DNA of 31,535 nt, from contig JADNYJ010000373.1 of assembly GCA_015501075.1 (NCBI GenBank), positions 1-31,535 on the forward strand. Direction: 5' to 3'. The DNA is from Gymnopilus junonius. Its lineage: Eukaryota; Basidiomycota; Agaricomycetes; Agaricales; Galerinaceae. Under the pieces are notes generated by a model. It was not told where the DNA came from. It saw nothing but the letters and a program-made list of their open reading frames with translations, and did no database searches. Below, in pieces: positions 21,901 through 31,535 of this stretch; within the stretch, counting starts at the first letter, position 1, and each line of letters begins with the position of its first letter. The translations under genes were made by a program, and so were the position numbers.

Positions 21901-24900
21901 ATTTTTGAGATACCAAGAAATCCATTGCGAAAGGAAATGAGTCATGGCCGACCATTGCACACTTTCCATTTCATCGTCGGGACTTGGAAGACGAGTGCCA
22001 AAGTCGTAGAAAGAGCTACAGACACGGGGAATCATCACAGAGAGCTTTTCAGCACCCATTGTAGGTTCCAACATGAAGCCAAACAACGTCACAGAGCTAG
22101 GTTGTGTGGGTTCTTGGTTCGAGAAAGCGACATTGGTAAGCTCGTTTAGCCAACCTTTTCGGATGTAAGTGGTAATAGCGAAGCTTGTTCCCGAAGGGAG
22201 GGGATCTATTTTGAAATCGCTTGGAACATCGATCCAACGCTCTTTGTCCGTATTATTGGATGTCAGAAGAGAATAGGAGTCGTCACCATCATCTTGAGAC
22301 TTCAAGCTACTTGCGGACGCTACAAGTGGTGTATTGGGTGTCTGCAACCGAATTAAACTTCTCGCAGATGCAGAAGCCAACGAGGGAGCCAATGCGCGGT
22401 GGAATTCCGCATTCTCAAGAACAGAAGCAAAGGCCGTTTTGCGTACCACACCCGACTCAATCCAACGGTTTTCAGATTTCTTTGTCCAAATTCTTTCCTT
22501 TATTTTCGCTTCTCTGCGTTTTTTCCTGCTCTCTGCTCTTCGCCTTTTATTCGAGTCATTTCCCTGCGTTGATCGATGTCCATCAGGAGCCTTGCGTTTT
22601 GCCTTGGTGCCAGATTTATTGCGAGGGGTGCGATTCCCGCCCTTTCGGTGATTGTCAAAAGACAAGAGAGTTTGCCGTCCCTGACCATATCTCTTTGCCC
22701 CCCTGGTGACAATATTCAATCGAAAATCCGCAGAGCCGCTCACCCCACGACTCTTTGAAGGCTTTCGAATAGCTTCAAAAGCGCTTGGTCTTGCGAGCAT
22801 GTAGTCAATCATACTTGGATCCCGACGACGGGACGTGGCACCTTTTTTTGCAGCCTTCTGAATGCTGATAATCTGTATCTCGCGATCGTCATCTGAATGA
22901 TCATCATCATAATCATCGACATCAATAATTTGGGGTTCCGAGGGCTTTCTCTTGGTTTGACGTCCATAGGCTGTCAGGATGTCGTCTACATCTGAATCTT
23001 CATCTTTGAGAAGTAACTCAGGAAGCTCGGAATCAGAAGAACTGGAGCTGTCGGAGCTCTCGCCAAGGTCGAGGTCACTTTCAGGATCTCCTCTGATCTC
23101 CTCATTACCTTTTGGTTTTACTGCATGCCGGACACGAGTCTGCCCCGGAAGAAGAGGGCGATTTTCATCACCATCATCATCTTCCTCCGAAGAACCGGGC
23201 TTATTTTTCTTTCTGGTAGTCAATTTGTCGGTTGGGTCGACATACATGCGATTAATCATGAACATAGGTAGCATCTTTTTGAGTGCACGGACATGCTTTG
23301 ACGGAAGATTCCGTACGAAGTCGGGTTGGCTTGATGAAGACTCAGCATCCTTTTCCCGTGAGTATGGTTCAGGTGCAGGTTTCGCCCCCACGTCATCCTC
23401 CGGGCCAACTTCAATAATAGTCCCGTACGTCCTCCCAAGAGAACCCTTGGGAGCTCTGAAGGAGAAATCTGGGGTGATGTGGCTTCAAGAGAGTGCTGGG
23501 TAGAACCTCCCTGATCGTGCATTCCGAACTCGTCGTCGTCAGCAAAGTAATCGCGAAGTAGGTCCGCTTGGTTGGATGAAGATCGTCCTGCTTGGGAAGG
23601 AACTGATCTAGTATGGGGACTATCTTCCACTACTATGACTTCATGATCTCGCTTCAGAAAATCAGTAAACTATGCACAGGTAGGAAGAATGGGTTATATT
23701 ACGTTTTCATTATTGGCTGAGAGTTGTCCAGAATGCCTTGCTGAATTGGGCGGTTTAGAATGCACAGTACTACGGCCTGGATTTGGAAAACGTTTTGCAC
23801 GTCGCAGTTCTTCTTCTCGCCGTTGCCGCCGCTCTTCCTTCTCCTGCGCTTTCCTTTGTTTTTCTTGTTCTTTCAACAGCCTTCTACCTTCTTTGACAGG
23901 GTTCTCATCTCCTTTTCCACTTCCTCGTCTGTCGCAGACAAATCTTCCTGGAGAATCCCCGGGTATTGAACCGACCCTTGCCTTGTCCTGCCGCACCCTG
24001 CCGTGCTTCTTCATTTCTCCTACGTTTTTCTTCGCGCCGCTGCCTTCTTCTCTGCTGCTCTGCCCAACTTTCGTCGTCTTCGCCCTCATCGTCACCTTCC
24101 AATGTATATCCTTCTTGCTGCGTCCCTTCCTCTTCGTAATGATCATCAGGATGATGGTGCCGGCGGCGATCCAGGAGCTTATCATTAACAATGGCATCAG
24201 GGTTATGTTGGAGTAAACGCTTGTATTTCAATCTGTCGTATGTATATGGATTGATCTGAGCAGTGTTTCGCGTTCGGAGGGAATAAGCTCCTTTCCGAGT
24301 TTGCTCTTCGTGGACAGCCTGAGCCAGTCTCAAGTCAGTGTCATGTCGGGCTACAGCATCGACTGCTGGCGAGGGCGATCTAGAGCCTTGTCCATCTGGA
24401 GAGGAGGCTCTCGTGAGCACTAGGGACGAAGAATCACGGTGGCTCTCGGAAGTAGGGCTTGTAGGTGAAGGCTGTCTAGGGGATTTAGGGCTCAGAGGAG
24501 TCAATGGTGAAGATGTGCCGTCTTGTGACACTGCCTTGACAGGGCTGAACATGCGCAATTCATCGAAACCGTCTTTACAGGATCCTCCCTCAGAGGATGA
24601 CCAGTAACGGGCGTAGGTGAAGGGGAGGAGAGATTCCAAATAGGTAAAGAGGGTCAAGAGATGGAAAGCGAACTCGTGGCCCCGGAGGCGAATTTACAGG
24701 AGTGGCTGTTCGACTATTTTCCGAGTACAGGAAAGGGACAATCGTGCCAACCTGTGACGAACCTGGAGAGAAGGAAAAGCCAGGATTAGCTGGAGGCTCG
24801 AGCAGTAAAGGATCCTGAGAGTAAGTGTCAATCGCAGTTGATAAAGAAGGTTTAGGCGCCAGAACATTGTCATCCAACTTTATCAGGGATACATTGCGCG

Positions 24901-25276
24901 TGCTACCAGGCGTCTGAGTGGATGACCGCGAATTCGCCAGTTGAGGAGATGAAGCGGTCCCAAGCATAGTGGACGATGATTGAGATTTGTTCGGAGTACT
25001 AATATCCACGGACACAGACTTTGCGGGAGATACGAAAAGCTCATTCGTCTCGTCATTTGGAGATTCGTGGTAAAGCTGAGAAGCGATTAGAATGGGAAAT
25101 TTAGTTTGAAATTGTAAATCCACCTTGATCTTCTTTCTCGGCGGGGAGCCCTGCAATATATCAACATTGAAGTCACGGACCTCCAGAGGTCGGGATGCCT
25201 TCGTTCTTCTGGTTGCTTCAAGTTCTTCGAGCTCTTCGAGATCGGATGTCTCTACCACCTCATCATCGAAATCCAT
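18990..25276 (-). CDS. MMS22: Mms22/Mus7-family replication-repair scaffold protein
   Basis: Large scaffold that, with Rtt101-Mms1 ubiquitin ligase and Rtt107 in yeasts, supports recovery of damaged replication forks. The N-terminal third is acidic and Ser/Pro-rich, with a conserved block LRTRNTAQINPYTYDRLKYK near 24290-24240, then a coiled coil (RLLKEQEKQRKAQEKEERRQ). The centre (20470-23391) is one uninterrupted long frame with Mus7 signatures such as RSRKFANLSHEQCDYPKFL, YDHRDTAFTIYLKLI and DLPMFYNRISALAVADYL. The C terminus is split by introns of 42-85 nt and includes KKWSRYYDLLQDLFP, RVNLSIMFQALKL, EREYVAFMLSIDC and KYLADNDFCQQVLDALKKNP, stopping at 18990. The start is the ATG at 25276; a 48-nt intron follows PRKKIK. 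Single-base breaks occur near 23945, 23882, 23471-23474 and 20238, and possibly 24622. The expected product is roughly 1,800 residues. Confidence 0.88.
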
Positions 25277-25360
25277 TGTCGCCCTTGCAAAGAGATATCG
25301 GGCATGAGCCCGTCGAGCAAAATATTCAGAGTAAGCGACGCAAAGTTAAGGGCGCTGAGG

Positions 25361-25449
25361 ACGCGAAAAGGAACGAAAGTGAGTCTTGCACTTATTTTGG
25401 ATGACACTTGGACTAACACGAAAGGTCACAGAATACATAAGGTCACGTG
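25361..25449. promoter_or_regulatory. Shared upstream elements between MMS22 and the RBR gene
   Basis: ACGCGAAAAG at 25361-25370 resembles the ACGCGAAA-type MBF/SBF/E2F site and lies about 85 bp before the MMS22 start. The palindrome GTCACGTGAC at 25442-25451 contains CACGTG. Motif-based inference only. Confidence 0.35.
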
Positions 25450-25451
25450 AC

Positions 25452-25875
25452 TACTGTTTATGTAACGTAACGCGACTGAACCACGATCAAACCACGATTC
25501 GGATCGTGTTCACGTTGGATCCTTCTCCTGTCAGACACGTCTCAATTCGCCAAGGTTGCAAGATCATCGTATTCCCTATATGTTGTCAGCATAGATTAAA
25601 GACTTGATGACTGCAAAGTCTGGATCTTTCAATAGAAGGTATCTAACGAAGGTTCAACTGGCCAACTTCGCTGGTTAACCTTGATATGATCCCTCAACGA
25701 CTCGGAATATTATTTTTTCGCCTGGTCAAGGCCTCGATGCCTTCGGGAGACGTCTGCAATCTTGAGACCTGTCTCAGACTAGACTTTGAAGAACATAGGT
25801 AGGCGTGCATAATTTGACCCCATCTGAACCATACAGGATGCCATAAAGGCAAATCTCACCGTTTAACTTCCCTGC
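25452..25875. other. Divergent promoter region of MMS22 and the RBR gene
   Basis: This belongs to the approximately 600-bp head-to-head spacer. No ORF or RNA gene was recognised. A TAA/TGA-rich segment precedes the RBR gene, so its true 5' end may include an unannotated leader exon. Confidence 0.35.
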
Positions 25876-27058
25876 ATGCCTAGTCACAAGGTTTTACAGA
25901 TAAGACTCAACTTCAACAATATCGCGGAAGCTTTCTATGCTGTTTTTATGGATGCCAAGGCTGAAATAGCACAAGCTGAAGCGAATTCAACAGAATACCT
26001 AAAGCAGGTCTCTCTCCTTTTGGCAGAGAATGAGATGTTGCTAGCAAGGCTCGACGAGCAATCCATGGACATTGAAGCGGAAAGGAATGCTCCCCAAAAT
26101 CTAGATGACGACGTTGCTTTGGCTGCGAAGCTGCAAGCTCTTTATGACCAAGATCAGACCTCTAAAAACCGACATTGGAAACTTTCGATTGCGGAATATG
26201 TTTTGAAACACTCGCAAACGATTATATTGTCCAATTTGAACAATGTCACCATTCATACTGTCGAAATTGCCTTATGGTACACGTTTCTTCTGCGTTGAGA
26301 GAGCGTAGATATCCCATTCTCTGCCCTTCCTGCGCTGCGGAAAAGGCAGAAGAAGCAGCTGGTGCGCGATGCATATCCCAAAGGTTACATATTTTGTAAC
26401 ATGTCCTTGCAGCCATCGACTACGATATTCTCGAGATCATTGGTGCAACAGCAGCCGATGTGGCTGTCTTTGAGGAGGTTCAGCTTGGAGTTCATTCATT
26501 TGCGATTCAATGTCAAAAGTAACCTATGATTCTTTCAAGCCCTGAGCTATCATTTACCATCTAATTGTTCTGTCAGATGCAAAGAAACCATGTTCATCGA
26601 CAGAGATGATTACCAAACTAACGATTTCATCATTTGCCCTTTGCCTAGGTGTCATTGTATGTGGTGTAAGAAGTGTCTTCAGGAAGTTGGACCTCTACAT
26701 TCATGCGATGGTATGATTGAACTAGATAAGCTGATGAAGACCCAAGGCTGGAAGTATTGTCCGGGTAGGTATTTTTTTAACTTTATCCGTAGTAAAAAAT
26801 ATCTCAATCCACCCTGTTTTAACATAAGCTTGCCGAACTCCGATTCAGAAAGTATCGGGCTGTAATCATATGGTGGTAAGTGATGTTCTGGATGTTGCTT
26901 TGTAGTGCCTTAATTTTTCCCTCAGTGCACAGCTCGTGGGTGTAAAACGTACGTCCTTTCTTGTGTTTCATCGCAAGGTATAAATATTAACGAATCGTTT
27001 CAGCGAGTTCTGCTATCGTTGTGGGAAGGGTATTACTACTTACCGGCACGATTGTTAA
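25876..27058 (+). CDS. RING-IBR-RING (RBR) type E3 ubiquitin ligase-like protein
   Basis: RBR ligases take ubiquitin from E2 onto a RING2 cysteine before transfer. The N terminus is helical with an acidic NLDDDVALAAKLQALYDQD segment. RING1 follows: CGICFETLANDYIVQFEQC, then HHSYCRNC and ILCPSC. The IBR is IQCQKCKETMFI...ICPLPRCHCMWCKKC. RING2 is CPACRTPIQKVSGCNHMVC, then FCYRCGKGITTYRHDC at the very end. Six exons fit in phase: 25876-26361, 26413-26518, 26577-26764, 26829-26875, 26926-26948 and 27004-27058. Exon 1 holds a one-base break at the TT run 26175-26176; an extra T joins the N-terminal frame to RING1. The product is about 300 residues. In RING2 the position of the usual catalytic cysteine (after GCNHM-x-C) is occupied by the Cys of CTARGCKT. 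The substrate is unknown. Confidence 0.85.
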
Positions 27059-27158
27059 CCTCTGCATGTTTTCGAATTAACTGTAGCGTTTGAATGGCTG
27101 TTGGATATTTATGTTATATATGTTACAATGCACAAATGTCCTTCTTCCTAATCCGTCA
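27059..27158. other. 100-bp convergent gap between RBR gene and MSC2
   Basis: The two stop codons face each other about 100 bp apart, so the 3' untranslated regions almost certainly overlap. The spacer is AT-rich with no hairpin that I could identify. Confidence 0.5.
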
Positions 27159-30519
<3,361 letters not shown>

Positions 30520-30878
30520 GCTATGGGGAAGGAATGACTAGAGAAAAAGAGAAATCCAGTCCGGTGCAGATATCAAAGTTCCAGGTTCTTTCACTTCACG
30601 CGTCCTCAAACGGACTTGCCACGCGACTCGCTAAATCATCTTCCCACCCCTGTATGTATACTCGAAGTACGGAAATAACATGGTATTGCTTATTTAAACC
30701 ACGGTAAGTACATATATGATTAAGGTATAGATATAAGATACAAAGGGTCTACTGCGGGGGTCCTAACATATATAGAGGGGTATCTCCAAATAACAGCACT
30801 AGAAGTACATACATGATAGTATCAAATATCAAATAGAATTAAAGATGATATAGAGCAAGGGGGATAAGCTATGAATTG
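30520..30878. other. MSC2 promoter / 3' flank of transcription-factor gene
   Basis: Head-to-tail spacer. An ACGCGT box lies at 30598-30603 about 80 bp upstream of MSC2. The part below 30878 is AT-rich and suits a 3' untranslated region of the minus-strand gene. No ORF was seen. Confidence 0.4.
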
Positions 30879-31487
30879 TTACTTATATTGCGCCACAAAA
30901 TTTTGCCAGGTCTCTTGCAAATCGTGCGGACCAGGAGTCGTCAAATCGGAAGGTGTCATCATATACCGCCCATTACCATACCCCGTCCCCGTATAGCCAC
31001 CAGCAAAGTAAGACTGTTCAGCACTCATGTCAATGCTCATATGAGATTGCTGGTGCTGCTGTTGTATATGCTGGGGCATCTGGTAGACGTACATGTCTCC
31101 TTGACTGGGATCTGGCGTGATAGGCAGGCTACTGGGGTAATAATCGCCCATGTTGATATTGACATTGAAATTCTGTATATGTGTGTAGTTTTGCCACGCA
31201 TTTGGAGCCGGCGATGATGATTCAGGGTGTGACAGAAGGATTTGGGACTGGGAGTCAGCCACGGTACTAGGAGGTGAAGAGTGCTGCGAGGATGGACTGG
31301 AAGCTGCGACGGATGGAGATGATGATGATCGTCGCGAAACAAGCCTTGTCATTCCTCCCAAGGCGGATAGTTCGTCCACTTCGCTTTTGATCTTAGAACC
31401 ACCATAGAGAGAAGATCTGCTCTCGGGATGTAAGGTCAGGTTTGTATTCGCCATGTGTGCCTTCTCCCTAAGTTTGGCCAAAATCGG
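30879..31487 (-). CDS. C-terminal exon of a probable fungal transcription factor (partial)
   Basis: An open frame of about 202 codons runs from a CCCTCAG acceptor at 31488-31494 to the TAA at 30879; the rest of the gene lies beyond the window. It begins PILAKLREKAHMANTNL, continues through a Ser/Pro/Gln-rich disordered region (SRRSSSSPSVAASSPSS, QHIQQQHQQSHMSID) and ends LQETWQNFVAQYK. From memory, basidiomycete Zn(II)2Cys6 / fungal-specific transcription-factor-domain proteins often carry such a low-complexity tail closing with a W-(Q/R)-x-F motif. No DNA-binding domain is visible here, so the class is a guess. Only the reading frame and stop are directly supported. Confidence 0.6.
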   Translation of the reverse strand, partial: PILAKLREKAHMANTNLTLHPESRSSLYGGSKIKSEVDELSALGGMTRLVSRRSSSSPSVAASSPSSQHSSPPSTVADSQSQILLSHPESSSPAPNAWQNYTHIQNFNVNINMGDYYPSSLPITPDPSQGDMYVYQMPQHIQQQHQQSHMSIDMSAEQSYFAGGYTGTGYGNGRYMMTPSDLTTPGPHDLQETWQNFVAQYK

Positions 31488-31535
31488 CTGAGGGCGGAAA
31501 ACGTGTAAGATTGGTAAAGTGTTATCAGAGCATAC

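Noticed and set aside
22221..22709. Plus-strand ORF of 162 codons inside MMS22
   Set aside because: It is antisense to an uninterrupted conserved frame, with no independent features.
23469..23506. A 38-nt intron in MMS22 with a GTTCTA donor
   Set aside because: The donor is poor, and one extra base in GGGG at 23471-23474 gives a continuous reading. It remains a weak alternative.

Overview
The window looks like nuclear DNA of a filamentous basidiomycete, most likely an agaricomycete. Genes lie on both strands and are cut by many short GT-AG introns (mostly about 42-60 nt). The recognisable proteins are fungal, and there is one short DNA transposon. All identifications come from reading translated sequence and from family knowledge; no database search was run.

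Layout. (1) 70-2929, minus: condensin kleisin subunit BRN1. (2) About 3.2-9.7 kb: gene-poor. It holds one small intact orphan ORF (5676-6080, minus), several decayed coding fragments, and a degenerate copy of the 3' end of a gene that lies 4 kb further on (8441-8738). (3) 9723-10853: a 1.13-kb non-autonomous hAT-like transposon with an 8-bp target duplication, terminal inverted repeats and a BED-finger ORF. (4) 12455-15702, minus: a 1,014-residue acidic nuclear protein resembling the IFH1/CRF1 co-regulator family. (5) 17719-18355, plus: a small DASH kinetochore subunit resembling Hsk3. (6) 18990-25276, minus: the large replication-repair scaffold MMS22/Mus7. (7) 25876-27058, plus: a RING-IBR-RING protein. 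(8) 27159-30519, minus: a Zn transporter of the cation diffusion facilitator family (MSC2-like) with a long His-rich loop. (9) 30879-31487, minus: the last exon of a probable transcription factor that runs off the window.

The most important global observation is that BRN1, HSK3, MMS22, the RBR gene, MSC2 and the transposon ORF each need one or more single-step frame changes to read through. Where the position can be pinned, it falls on a mononucleotide run or, once, on a (GT)6 run. That points to indel errors in the assembly rather than gene death, because the breaks affect several conserved genes while 2-3 kb ORFs nearby are intact. Coordinates below therefore span the real genes across these breaks.

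Functionally, three of the genes serve chromosome biology (condensin, kinetochore DASH complex, replication-fork repair). All three have ACGCG-type and CACGTG elements upstream, so a shared cell-cycle control is possible but unproven.
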